Below, one piece after another: positions 30,333-43,300 of a DNA stretch of 64,000 nt (position 1 is its first letter; every line of letters starts with the position of its first letter). The notes under the pieces were generated by a model. It saw only the letters and a program-made list of their open reading frames with translations, had not been told where the DNA came from and did no database searches. A program made the position numbers and the translations under genes. The stretch is from Cladobotryum mycophilum (lineage: Eukaryota; Ascomycota; Sordariomycetes; Hypocreales; Hypocreaceae). The stretch lies in the NCBI GenBank assembly GCA_036429605.1, contig CM071590.1, positions 1 to 64,000 on the forward strand, given 5' to 3'.

Positions 30333-30640
30333 TATTAAACTGAATCCAATTTAGTGGATAGGCCTAGATTTCATTATTTGATTTACTAGATTTGATTAAG
30401 TATTTGATTGGGCGGCAGCGCTGCTTGGCAGCTCACTTGGTGCTAGGGTGTGATAAAAACACCAGTTGTTCTCTATTAAAATATTGACTGTCGCGACCGC
30501 GCTTTCCGCCCCTGTGCCTTTAGGATGCAAAAGACAAGGCTATAGATTCTTGCCTTTCCAGCGCCATTAAGGCCGTGTCGCCACTCTAAGAGATCACACC
30601 AGATGTGCGCAGATGTTAGAAGCCCGACCCGAAGTGTGAC
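30333..30640. other. 3' flank, no gene seen
   Basis: Normal-composition sequence after the UstYa-like stop, running into a RIPed LTR. Nothing recognised. Confidence 0.4.
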
Positions 30641-30890
30641 GACCTAACTCTATTAGAACAGATGACAAGTTAGACCCACCTTTTAGCATCATAAGTATAA
30701 CTTACCGGCTATCACTATTCTAAGAAAAGCTTAGAGAAACGGATTAATTAGAAAATCAATTATTGTAATACCAGTTATTACTTAATTAATTATTAAACTA
30801 AAATTTATAATTACTTTAATAATTACTTATTTTATATAACAATTATTATATATTTTATTTATATATAATCTATAATTATTATTATTTAAA

Positions 30891-33800
30891 TACCCGTTGG
30901 TGGGTCCTTTGTCAGCCTTCGTAAGCTACGGAAACCAACTTAGAGAGTTCCCCTTTAAGTTGGCCCTAAAATTCTAGGACAGTCACAAAATTCCAGGACA
31001 CCACACCCCCGCCAAATTAGCCAAAACACTATACAAGCTGATGTACTCTTGTTTTATGAACGTTAATAAAAAATATTATTATTTATTTATGAATTAAAAA
31101 AAAGGATATACGGAATGTGTATATATTTAAGGAAAATGTAAAAAATAGTGCTTTTGGCTTAATTTGAGTGTAATCTTAGGGTAAAGTAAGAAACCTCTTG
31201 AGTAAGGCAAGGCTCTCTGAGGCAGGGTAAGGTATAGAGTGCCCCACTACAACACTGTGACTATCCCAAGACCGTACGGGTTTTACACTAAAACACTTAC
31301 TTTTTAAATAATCATAAAACCACTGAACTAAACCTAATTAAACTATAATTTAAGATTTACATATCTATTATATTAATAAAATTATATATAAAAAAATAAG
31401 CTTTTAAAAAAATAATTATATATTTTATATAGAATATTAAATATTAGGTATTGTTTAAATAGTTAAAAATTAAAAATTAAAAGTATTAAATAAATATATA
31501 AAATTTAGGCTTTAGATTAATTAAATAATATATATTTTTATTATATATAAAAAAGAAATAAAGTATTTTTAAGACTTTATTTAATTTTATATATTATTTT
31601 AAACTTTTATTATTTAAAATTAAATTAAAATTAATAAATAAATATATTAAAGTTTAAAATTTAAAATAATATATATATAATAAATGTAAATAATTAATAT
31701 AATTTAAGTTTATATTAATATAATTTTTACATATTTCTTTAAAAATAAATTATAATTTTAGTATTAAAAAAAGTTTATTTTAATTTTAATATAAATAATT
31801 ATATATAAATATATTTATATTTATTTATAATAATAAAATATTAATTTCCTTTTATATAAAACTTAAGTATTTTATTATTAAAATATTATTTAATACTTTT
31901 TATTTATTAAAATACTTAAACTTTTAAAATATTTATAATTAATTATATAATATATTTATAAGTTTAAGGTTTTTAAATATATATTTAATAAAGCCTAATC
32001 ATACTATATTTTTTATTATAATAACCTTTTATAATCTTTAATATTATTTAATATTAATTATTTATATTTTAAATTTTAAAGTATTTAATACTTAATAAAG
32101 TAAAGAAATAAGTAATTTTATAATGTTTTTAATACATTTAAAAAATATAAAGCCTTTAAACTATATATAAAATTAAATTAGGCTTAGTTTGGTGGTTTTA
32201 TAGTTATTTAAAAAGTAAGTGTTTTGGTGTAAAACCCGTACGGTCTTGGGATGGTCACGGTGTTGTGGTGGGGCACTCTAGAGCTTTATTAAGCACAAAG
32301 AGGCTATTTTAGGCTTTTGGGTTGTTCTTTGAGGCTTTTTAAGTGGTTATATCTTGTCTTATAGTTTTGTATATAGGCTTGGCTTGTGGGGGTAGTGTTA
32401 AGGGAGGTAAGGATTTGGTTATTTATTCGGGGGCTTTTTTATTATTGTTTTTAACGCCGTTTTTATAGTATTGTATGTTATTTTGGGTAGAATCTTGCGT
32501 AGGTTTATTTTTATTATTTTTATTATTTTTATTATAAAATGGATTAATTTTTATATTTGTAGAACTATAATAGTTTTTTTGCTAAGAGTATAAAGATACT
32601 TCTTTAAGAATATAAGATTAAGTTAGGATACATTAGATTATAGCCCTTTGTATTTAAAGATCTTATAGTATTAATACAGAAGCTATTTGTTTTTTACTGT
32701 AATAACTAATTATATAGTTTATAGTTAGTCTTAAAAGAAATGAATTTTTTATTTTTATTTGTATAAGTAAGTTAATCTTTGAATCTAAGGTTTTTCTTAA
32801 TACTATTGATAATCTGTATTTTATTAGTTTTTTATTTGTTTTATAGTTTTTTTTATTTTTTTTAATAAAATCGTGGTTAATGTAATATTGTTTGTGAGTC
32901 TGTTTATTTATTTCTTTTTGTATAGATTTTACGTTTTAAAGGTGTATTTCTTTGAGGCTAATGCCTGTGATAAACTGGCCTAATAATTATATAACTTTGC
33001 CTTTTTTTCTACGGTTAGCAAGGAGCTTAATACAGTGGCCTTAATCGACTATAAAGTGGCTGACTTATGACTCTAAGGTCGCGGCCTCTGTGACCACACG
33101 GCTAGCTAGACGAAGCCTAAGATAATGTTATGCGCTGTAAAGCCCTTGTCATAGATTTTTTAGAAGGCAAGGAGAAAATTAATGTGATTGAAGGTAAGTT
33201 GACTATTAAAGAGAGTTTTCTATAGAGTTTTTAAGTGTGTGTTTTTTAGCAGTTAAAAAACCTTTATATTAAAGGGTTAAAGAATATGTATAAAATAAGA
33301 AAGGAATACTATAATAATAATATTAAATAATATATAATATTTAATAAACTTAAGGCTTATATACCTTATAAAGCTATTAATAATAAAAAACTTAAATTTT
33401 TTTTTATTATTTTATTATTAAGTAAGAGGTTTTTTTAAGGTTATATACTTATACTAAAGGTCTTTTAATTATTTATTATAATTAAACCACTTTTTAAGAC
33501 TATATTTCAAGTACTGTATTTATAATGACTTTTTCTAAGATTACTTATTAAAATAATAAAGCTAATTTATAGTAATCTTACTATTACTAAATGCTATGTT
33601 TATATAAGTAAAATAAATAGTTTTATTAACTTTAATTTTTATTTAAGACTGTGTAAGAAATATATAAAATATAAACTAAAAGAATATAAAGTCTCTAATA
33701 GTATTAATAGTATTTAAGAGTATATAAGACTTTTTATTAGTTAGATCCAGGATCCCTGGGCGTTTAAAGTATATAGTTATTATTACAAGAACTTAAATAT

Positions 33801-34579
33801 ACTCTTAAAAGTACTTAAAGTAAATTCTATACTTATTTTTATTCTAGTACTTAAATAGCCTGATTTTATAAGATTTAATAATATTAGTAAGGTTTTTAAA
33901 AAATAATTTAAGATATTTAATTTAAAAAATTTAAAAAATTTACAAGAACTTTTTTATAGCTTTAATATATAACTTTTAAATTTTTAAATAATCTTTTAGT
34001 TATTTAAAATATTATATTTCTAAGAGATTATTAGTTTTAGGGTCTTAGCAATAGTAAAGGTTATTAATAATGTTTTTAATTTATTATTTAATAGTAAGAA
34101 AGTCTTTTTGTTAAAGTTAATATATAATTGTAACAAGAGTTTTATTTTTTTTATTTATAAGGGTTTATGGTTTTTTAATCTATAAGGGAATATTATTAAA
34201 TTATAGAGCTTGAAGAGCTTTATATACTGCTGACTTGCTGATCTTGAATTGGTTTGCTGTTATATGAATAGATAGGGCTATTGTGGTTTTAGCTCTGTGG
34301 CACTGATTATAAGATATAAGAATAGTGTGTGTGATTTTTTCTATAGTAGTCTAGTTGAACATTGTGGGAAAAATATATATATTCTTATAAAGATGTTTAA
34401 TGAGGAGGGTGTTATTATACTAATTAGTATAGTAGGGCTTTTTAGTAAGGGTATTTGAAAGAGAGGTAGTGTTTTGGAATTTTGTAGTTGTTCTAGAATT
34501 TTAGGGCTAACTTAGAGAGGAACTCTTTAAGTTGGTTTCTATAGTTTATGAAGGCTAACAAAGGACCTACCAACGGGTA
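30891..34579. mobile_element. 3.7-kb DNA transposon with about 115-bp TIRs, RIPed
   Basis: The left end TACCCGTTGGTGGGTCCTTT is mirrored at the right end (34463-34579, AAGGACCTACCAACGGGTA). The inverted repeats extend about 115 bp, through TCTAGGACAG/CTGTCCTAGA-like sequence with C/T differences. TA at both ends fits a Tc1/mariner-type TA target. The interior (32281-34460) has RIP-broken coding-like stretches (around 33260-33860) but no identifiable transposase motif. It carries a second nested element at 31235-32280. Confidence 0.65.
31235..32280. mobile_element. 1.05-kb non-coding TIR element (MITE-like), nested
   Basis: Left TAGAGTGCCCCACTACAACA is mirrored by the right end TGTTGTGGTGGGGCACTCTA. 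The inverted repeat continues for at least 85 bp (through GACCGTACGGGTTTTACAC and ATAAAACCAC). TA flanks both ends. The interior is AT-only with no ORF. Confidence 0.7.
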
Positions 34580-34740
34580 ATTAAATAGTTAATTATTAAC
34601 ATAATTACTTATTATTAATACTTAACACAAAACTATAATATTTAAACTTATATTTAGCTTATTTTAATTTAGTATTAATATTAATATTATAATTTAAGTT
34701 ATTTTTATTAAAAACCACTTGGAATATTATATATAAATAA

Positions 34741-35400
34741 TTTTTATCTTATAAATTACTAGAAATTTTAAACAATATAAATACTAATAAAATAATTTAA
34801 TTTATTATAACTCTTAAATAGTTTATTAATAAGTTATAAAAGCTTAAGCCTAAGAATTAATAATTTAAGGTTTAAATAAAATAAAATGTAAAAGAGATTA
34901 TAAAACTAAAATAACCTAGATTATTTATAAAAAAGCCTAATATTTATAATTATTCTTTAAATAATTATAGACTTATTGTATATTTTATTTAAACTAATTT
35001 AATAATAACATAATAAAAGTCTTATATATAGTTAATTATTTTAAAAAATTAACTTTTAACAAATTTAAAGTAACTATATATAATTATTTAATTAATAAAA
35101 GAAATAACTAAAATAATAAAACTAAGAAAAGTCTTTTATAAAAGACTTAACAAAGATATTAAAAATAAGATGTATAAGAAAAACTATTCTATTACTTTTA
35201 TTAAATATATTACAATAACTATTAAAATTAATAATTATTAGTTTAAATAATAATAATAAAAGAATATATTATAGAAAGTAAATAATAACTTTTGTTTAAA
35301 CTATTGTAAAAAGCAAAAAGAATTTATTACTTACGCTTATATTACTAATCTAGGATTAATAAATTTAAATATAGTATAAAAAGAAAACAATAATACTATA
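34741..35400. other. RIPed AT-rich block, unassigned
   Basis: Nearly pure A/T with no recognisable ends or coding remains. Confidence 0.4.
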
Positions 35401-36850
35401 ACGTAATCCACAAGCGAGTGTGCCTCTAAGTCGTATGCGAGTTTTTTTACTCTGCGGCGCTTGTTTAATGCCTTATTTACTGCACGAAACTCGAAGACCT
35501 CTTTGCATAAATATACCACTTAATACATAATTACTATTATATCCTTTATAAATTAATCAATTACAGTTAATATTATAGTTAAAGAGCTATTTTAATAAAC
35601 AAAGATACAATTCTTTATATACTTTAACTATAAGATAGTCTTATGTACGTTTTTTAGCGTTTTAGAGACCTAAAGTTATATAAACTAAAACAGTATTTTT
35701 AAAGATATTAATATTTATAACTATATATTAAGTATTAAAAGAATACTCTATAGATTAAATTATAATAAATTAGTTCTTTTAAAACCTTTTTTAATATTTT
35801 TCTTATTAATTATAGTAAAAAATACTATATAAAAAGTATAAAAAAACTTAAGCTTACTAATATATATAATATACATATATATTAATTTTTTAATTTATTA
35901 ACTGTATACTTACTTTAATAGCTTAAAATAACTAATATTTAATAACTAAAAAAACATAAAAAATAAAAAAATATATAAACTATAATAATTTTATATTTTT
36001 TATAATAAAACTTAAATATTATTAAATAATAGCTTTTATAGCTATTAAAAATAAATATTTAATAAATCCCTTTTATATAAGATATTATATAATAATTAAA
36101 ATATTTAATTTAATCTAAACTAATCTTATTAATAGTCTAGCTATTCTTTATTCTTATAATATACTAATTTACTAAAAGATTATACTTTTAATACTAATTC
36201 TTAAAATAATATTATATAATAAAAATAATAAATAATAATATTATTTAATCTATTATATTAATACCTTAGATTATAATTATTTATTTTTAATTATTAAACT
36301 AAAATAATTTAATTTTTATATAACTTTTTAAAATTATAATTACTATACTTAAAAAAATAATACTTATTATAAAGCTAATCTTATTAAAGTTATAAGAATA
36401 TTATTAAAGATTTTATATTTAGCTTTTATATTTTATATAAGTATAAACTAATTATTAAGAAAGTTTAAATCTTTATCTTAAGCTTTTTAATAGTTATATT
36501 TATAAGCCTAGTATATATAAAGCTTTAACTAGTATTTAATAAAGTTTAATACCTAGTTTTTATTAACTAATAGTACATTATATATATGTAATAAATAATT
36601 AATTATTGTTTTAATATTATATAGTCTAGGAAAAAATAATCAAGCTAATAGATTAATTATATACTTAATTATAGTCTTTTTTAATTTTATAAGATTTATT
36701 AAATTAAATCTTATATTATATTTTAATAGTATACTAGTATAATACTAACTAAAAGTTATGTAACTAATCTTATAAATCTTTACTATAGCTTTAAGACTTA
36801 AATTTAGGGTTTTTTAATAAAATTAAAAAACAAAAAAGATCCTATTTTCA
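35401..36850 (-). mobile_element. Truncated RIPed Fot1/pogo transposon (copy A)
   Basis: Starts with the family TIR (ACGTAATCCACAAGCGAGTG) and then jumps into the transposase C-terminal region, so about 300 bp are missing. The minus-strand frame at 35337-35519 retains FEFRAVNKALNKRRRVKKL, the basic coiled tail typical of Fot1-like DDE transposases. The rest is AT-degraded but collinear with 61800-63180. The right TIR is missing. Confidence 0.65.
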
Positions 36851-36869
36851 TTTAAACGTGCTATTATGT

Positions 36870-37330
36870 GATGTTCTGGGCGTTTCCCAATTAGGATAAC
36901 CTAGATTATGGTTAATGTTAGTAATAGATTAGGGCAAGGTTATGTAATAGGTTTAATATATTATAGTTTAGGTATTAGATACTAATAGTAAATAATATTA
37001 AATTAATAATTAATTAAATATATAAGAAAAAGATATAAGCTAATATATATAATAGTTAGGTTTATTATAGTCTGAATAAATATAAGGTTTTATTTTAATA
37101 GAAATAAATTAATAATCTAATAGTTATTATAATTATTTAATAGTTTTATATTTATTTAGTAATTTTTTGTTTATTTAATGATTTTATGTTTATTTAATAA
37201 GCTAATCTTTTAAAGGTAAGCTAGATTCGTAATATAATTGGTTAATTTATTTAAGATTCTATTATAGTTATATTAGGCTATAATAAATATAAGTATTTTT
37301 AAAAGTAGGTCTTTTTTTAGTATATAATCT
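36870..37330 (-). repeat. RIPed LTR copy (gypsy-type family)
   Basis: Collinear on the minus strand with 55636-56110: GGCGTTTCCCAATTAGG and GATAACCTAGATTATGG at one edge, and repeated TTATTTAATGATTTTATG in the middle. Confidence 0.55.
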
Positions 37331-38116
37331 AAATATAGGATTAGGTTATTATATATTATTTTTTTCTTTTAGATTTTGTTTTTAAAATCTATTAGTTTAT
37401 AAATATTTTATTATTTCTAGTTTTTTTTTATTCTAAGCTTTTTTTTTTTTTAATAGATTATGTTTTTAAGGGTTATATATTTTCTTAAAGTATAGTTAAT
37501 AGGGTATAGAAAAAATTATATTTTTTATATATAATTATTATAAGTATTTGGAATTAATTAATCTTTTTGGTTTTTTTATAATATTTTGTTTTTTTTATAA
37601 GTTTTATAGTATTAAGTATATTATAGCTTAGAAGTTTTGTAATTATTATTTATATAATAAGAAAAAGAAAATATATAGTAATTTTTTTTAAAATAATAAG
37701 TAGGTTTTTTTTTAATTTTTTTTTTGTTTTTAATATATGTTTTTAGTAAATTATATTATTAAAAAAAACTATTAATTAGAAGAATAAAAAACTATTATAG
37801 TTTTTAAGTTTTTTAAATTTTATAAAAAATTAAATAAAAAATATTATTAATTGATTAAGAGTATAAACTATTTGGTTTATATTTATAAATAAAAAAATAT
37901 TTATAAATAAAAGGTAAAGATATTATAGTAGGGTGCTAAAATAATAGATAATCTTGAAGCGATAGATTAGTTTAATTTATTTAGTTTTTTATAACTAGCT
38001 AATATTTCCTAGGATAATCTTAAGGTTATGGTTAATTAGGGTTTATTTAGGGATTTTTTAGTTTAAGATTTTAGTAGAATTATTATAGGATTTCTTAAGT
38101 ATATTTAAAGTGTTTA
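37331..38116 (-). mobile_element. RIPed retroelement internal remnant
   Basis: T-rich counterpart of the A-rich internal region at 56111-57872 on the opposite strand, adjoining the LTR at 36870-37330. No open frame survives. Confidence 0.4.
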
Positions 38117-39050
38117 ACGTAATCCACAAGCGAGCGGACCACACAAGCAAGCGGACCATTTATTCAGATCAGAATGAAGCTATTTTCTTATAGCCCTTTT
38201 CTTTTATATCTATATTAAAAAAATATTAAGTAATTATTATACTAATAATAGAATAAGAAATATTCTTTTTATTTTATTATATTTTTTTATAAGTTCGTAT
38301 ATTATGGCCTGTCTTGCTGCACTTGCTATAACGCGTAGCCTTTATACAAGACCCTTCTTGTTGTTTTTCTTACTCTATTTACGTATTTATATCCCTTTAA
38401 TTTAATTAACCTATCCCTTTTTTAATAGTAAAAGCACTTTTAAGTTATATATGTGTTTTTTTGCTTTATGGCGTTTGCTTATGGTCTTATTTACTGTACA
38501 AAGGTCTTAGACCTTTATATATAAAAGTATTATTTAATGTATTATTATTATTGCTTTTTTTGTAAATTAGTTAATTATATTTAATATTATAGTTAAAAAG
38601 TTATTTTAATAAGTAGTAATATAATTTTTTATATACTTTAATTATAAATTAGCCTTATGTGTGTTTTTTAGTGTTTTAAAGACCTAAGGCTGTATAGGCC
38701 TAATCAGCGTTTCTAAAGGTATTAATATTTATAATTCTATATAAAGCTTTAAAAGAACACTTTGTGGATTAAATAGTAATAGACTAGATCCTAAAAAGCC
38801 TTTTTTAATATTCTTTTTATTAATTATAGTAAAGAATACTATATAAAAAGCATAAAGAAAGTTAAGCTTGTTAATATGTGTAATATATATATATTACTAA
38901 ATATACACGGCCAAGCAAAAAACTAGACCTACCTCGCAATCCGAATGAACCCGCTTTTTGCTTTAAAACCACCTATATCCTCGTCTCTATCTATCTATCA
39001 AACTTGCACCCCTCCGCACGCGATTGCGGAAGGGATAGCAGTCCCTGAAG

Positions 39051-40352
39051 ATGGTCTGCACAAGAGCTCAAGAAAAGCTCGCCCGACGCGGCAGACGCGA
39101 CGAACGCGCCGTGATCATAGCCACAGCTAGAGCCACCGCTAAGGCCATGGCACAAATGGCCCTAGCTCAAGCCCAAGCCCAAGCCACAGTGGCTAAAACT
39201 ACTAGCCTAAAAACTACCAGCCCAGAAGCCACGGATGCGATGGAGATAAATTCAGACATTGACCCAAATGAACAACTCGACAGAGAGGCCCGAGAGGCCC
39301 AAGAGGCCCAACAACAACAACAGAAAACCCCAAATGCCCTACAGCACATCCAAACTGCTCTTGAGGCTATAACTAAAGCCCAAGCTATCCAACCCTTCTA
39401 TGAAGACCTTATTAGCCAGCTAAAAGAGGCAATCAAATTAGAACAACAGGAACAACCAAGAGCACCTTCCTATAGCTTCATAGCCAAGAAGGGCCTAGAA
39501 AACAGCCAATGGGCAGAACAAACCCCAAAAAGAACTATAGCAGCCAAGGAACCCACAGCAGCTAAGGAACCTATAGCAGCTAAAACAGCACCTCAGAATC
39601 CTAGGAAAACAGACCTACAAGTTGTTCTCAAGCTAGAAACCGGATATAGCTTCCAAAAACCACTGCCCTCGATTACACTAAGGAACAAGCTAAACCAAGC
39701 TCTTGGAGCCAAGAGCATAGCTAGTGTACAGCAATCAGCTAGAAATAACATAGTTATCACAGCCACATCAGCTCAGCTAGCCAGCAACCTTCTCACCCAA
39801 CAAGACCTCTTGGAAAAGACCTTCCAAGACTACCCGATCAAACTAGCCGAGGCCCCCACCAAATGGATCAAACTAGTAGCTCATGGGGTACCAATCCTAG
39901 AAGAACTAGATATCCTTAGTATCTTCCAGGAAGAAACAGAAACCTTTAACCCAATCAAGACTATTGGCCAACCCAGATGGCTTAAAACACCATCCGAGGA
40001 ACAAAAAGCCGGCTCAGTAGTATTTGCAGTACCAACAGAAGCATACAGCAAGTATAGCAAAAAGCAAGGATTATATATAGCTGGGGTTAGAACTAAAGTA
40101 GTCCCGTACAGAGCCTATACAACTAAGACCCAGTGCTTCCGTTGCTTAGGCTTTAACCATGACTCTGGGAGCTGCCGAAAGGCCTACAAATGTGCTATAT
40201 GTGCTGGTAGTCATAACACAAAGAACCACAGCTGCCCTAGCTGCAAGGCCAGCTCTAGCTGCCAACACCAGGAACCCAAATGTGCCAACTGCATGGGTAA
40301 CCACCAGGCAAATAGCACAGACTGCGAGACTTATAAGGCCATCTCATGCTAG
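39051..40352 (+). CDS. LINE ORF1: gag-like nucleic-acid-binding protein
   Basis: 433 residues. The first third is Ala/Gln/Lys-rich and probably helical. The middle part (about 205-350) resembles the RNA-binding region of fungal LINE ORF1 proteins. The carboxy end (about 361-430) has three Cys/His zinc knuckles: CFRCLGFNHDSGSC, CAICAGSHNTKNHSC and CANCMGNHQANSTDC. Such proteins coat the element RNA and form the retrotransposition particle. The Met at 39051 follows a leader of about 158 bp, and codon use is the same as in ORF2. The stop overlaps the ORF2 start. Confidence 0.88.
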   Translation: MVCTRAQEKLARRGRRDERAVIIATARATAKAMAQMALAQAQAQATVAKTTSLKTTSPEATDAMEINSDIDPNEQLDREAREAQEAQQQQQKTPNALQHIQTALEAITKAQAIQPFYEDLISQLKEAIKLEQQEQPRAPSYSFIAKKGLENSQWAEQTPKRTIAAKEPTAAKEPIAAKTAPQNPRKTDLQVVLKLETGYSFQKPLPSITLRNKLNQALGAKSIASVQQSARNNIVITATSAQLASNLLTQQDLLEKTFQDYPIKLAEAPTKWIKLVAHGVPILEELDILSIFQEETETFNPIKTIGQPRWLKTPSEEQKAGSVVFAVPTEAYSKYSKKQGLYIAGVRTKVVPYRAYTTKTQCFRCLGFNHDSGSCRKAYKCAICAGSHNTKNHSCPSCKASSSCQHQEPKCANCMGNHQANSTDCETYKAISC

Positions 40353-43300
40353 AAAGCTATCTCAAGATCTTCCAACATAACACACACAGAACCGATACAG
40401 TACACCACACAGCCCTACAGCTAGCTTTAGAAGCCAAGGCTGATATTATCATGCTTCAGGAACCCTACTGCCCTAGAAATAAGGAAACAGGTAACTGGAT
40501 TGCACTAGAACACACAGCATATAACCTTATTACACCACAACCTGGCTCTAGCCCCTCAAGCATAAAAAGTAGACCTAGAGTCTTATCATATGTTAGAAAA
40601 GCTAGCCAGCTAGAGTTTACACCCCGCTACGACCTCTTTAACGATCCTGATATCCTAGCTATTGAGATACTAGGCATTGAACCATTCCTCTTAATCAACC
40701 TATACAATGAACAACCCCAACAAGCTAGTCAACAGGCCAATCAACAAGGCCTACATACAATTGAACGATCACTTTTCCCAATAGGCAGGCTTAAACAACC
40801 TTCTATCCTAGCAGGAGATTTCAACCTTCACCACACTCGCTGGAACACTCAGGCCAAGCCAACAGCCCGAGCTAATAGCCTAGTCCAGTGGCTTGATAGC
40901 CAGCAGGCTACCTTATTGGTTGATACTAGTAAGGCTATAAAGCTCGGCGGTACCTATCACAGAGAGAACCTACGGAGACCTTCTGTAATAGATCTAGCTT
41001 TTAGCATAGGCTTCCAAGCCCTTAGCTGGGGTAACTGGCAAGCCGCACCAGCAACTGGCTCTGACCACGAGGCTCTTACCTTTGAAGCCTATGTATCAAG
41101 GCCTCTAGGAACAAGCCGCTTGTATCAAACAAGACAACCATTGTTTAACTATAAGAAAGCCGACTGGAAGGCCTATAGCAAATTGTTAACCAGAGCAGAG
41201 CCCAGAGCCCTTGCTCAGATAGATCAGCTAATCGGCACCTCTAGTTGGGATGAGATAGCTAACCTCCTCAGAGATACTATCCTAGAAGCAGCTGAACTAG
41301 CTATAGCTAGGCAAAGACCCTCTGAACGCTCTAAGCCCTGGTGGAACGACGAGCTGAAGGACCTACGGAAAGCTTTAAACAGAGCTACACGACTGTACAA
41401 GGCAGGCCCAACGGCAATAACCCTAGCGATCTGGAAAGAAGCTCGTAATAGCTATAACCTAGCTCTACGAGCTATAAAGAGAGCCCACTGGAATAGCTTT
41501 CTTAAGGAAGCTGTGACCACAGACATCTATAAGGCATACAAATACACCAAGGCACGCCAGAATAGCAGCCTTCCTAGTATTACATATACTAAAGAAGACC
41601 AGCAACAACAGGCTCAGACCTTCGAGGAGAAATGCATAGCCTTTTTACAGACACTGTTCCCCACCCCTGCTGTTAGCCACGCCGAATCGGCTAGAAGGTC
41701 AAAAATAGAGGTTCAAATCCCCAGCCGGCCGAGATCCAAATCGGCAGATTGGCTAGACTTACGGTCTACAGCTAAGGCAGTACCTAAATCAAGCACAAGA
41801 CCAACTACAAGACCAACTAGGACCTCAAGACATCAACTACAGCAGCTAGAAAATAGCTTTCAAAAGCTATCCATAGCCAGTCAAGAAGAACCAATAAGAC
41901 CTACACCCGAAAGGACTTACTGGAAATGGCCAAAGCTAGAGGATATAGAGGTCCAACGGGCTATCTTTTCATCCTCTAACAAGAAAGCCCCAGGCCCTGA
42001 TACAATTAACTTCCTCCTAATACAGAAGACTTACTCGGCGGTACCAACCCTGTTAAATAAAGCTTATCAGGCCTTATTCACAGCAGGGTATCAGCCAGTT
42101 AGTTGGAGAGAAGCGATTGGAATCATCCTTCCAAAGGCCAATAAGCTAGACTACAGTAGCCCAAAGGCGTATAGAGTTATAGCCTTGCTTAACTGCCTAG
42201 GAAAGGTCTTAGAAAAGATAGTTGCAAGCAGACTAAGCTATCTAGCTTCCACACAAGACCTTCTAAACCCAACCCAACTTGGTGGCCGGAAACAGAGATC
42301 AGCTGTTGATACAGTTCTCTTACTTACGAACTACATCGAAAGCCAGCAGCTATCAAGAAAAGCTGCCAACCAGACAGTAGTTACAACCCTGTTCCTAGAC
42401 ATCAAGGGCGCCTTTGATCATGTATCAAAGCCAAAGCTATTAGGGATACTAGAAAGGCTAGACCTTCCTAAAACCCTTATTAGCTGGGTTGATTCCTTTC
42501 TATCAAATAGGAAAATCCAGCTAGCCTTTGATGGCCAAATACAGCAGCTAACAGACATAGCTATAGGGATCCCACAAGGATCACCTATATCTCCTATTTT
42601 GTTTCTAATCTATATTAGAGATATAATAGCAGATCAGGCCTTTCAGCTTAGCTATATCGATGACTTTAGCCTGTCTGTATCATCAAGATCAGCCTATCAG
42701 AACTGTAGGGCTCTAGAGACTATAGTAGCCAAGCTTATCGGGAAAGCAGAACCTCAAGGGGTCCAGTTTGACCCAGGCAAAACCGAGCTTATCCACTTTG
42801 CAAGACAACGCCGACCAATAACAGAGGGGCTTACTGTAGCTAATCTAGCGGTTAAGCCTAAACCACTGGTCAAATGGCTAGGGGTCTGGCTAGACTACCA
42901 ACTCAACTTCAAACACCACGTAACAGAAAAGCTCGAACAGGCTACCAAAGCCTTCCAGGGCCTTCAGAGGCTAGGCAATACGCAACACGGGCTACCTGCA
43001 CGAGCCCTACGGCTGCTGTATATAGCTTGCATAAGCTCTATAGTAGATTATGGAGTCCCTCTTTGGTACAAGGGACCAGGACAAAAAAACCTCATCTACC
43101 AACTCCAACAGCTACAGAACCTTGCCCTAGCCAGGATACTAGGGGCCTTCAAGAGGTCCCCTTATAAGGCACTGGAACTGGAAGCAGCTATCCCCCCGGT
43201 TGAAGTTAGACTCCAAAAAGCCTGCCTTAAGTACGGCCTCCGCACTCAAACCCTCTCAGAAACCCACCCAATCCGATTAGCCATAACTAGTACAGCTGCA

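Larger units (their letters stand above)
30641..34740 (+). repeat. RIPed LTR split by a TIR element
   Basis: The left part (30641-30890) begins TGACGACCTAACTCTATTAG. The right part (34580-34740) continues exactly where the uninterrupted copy at 22940-23360 continues after its TTATTATTATTTAA block. The inserted TIR element occupies 30891-34579. Confidence 0.65.

Noticed and set aside
33040..33130. GC-richer segment that looked tRNA-like
   Set aside because: No consistent cloverleaf or A/B box pair could be drawn.
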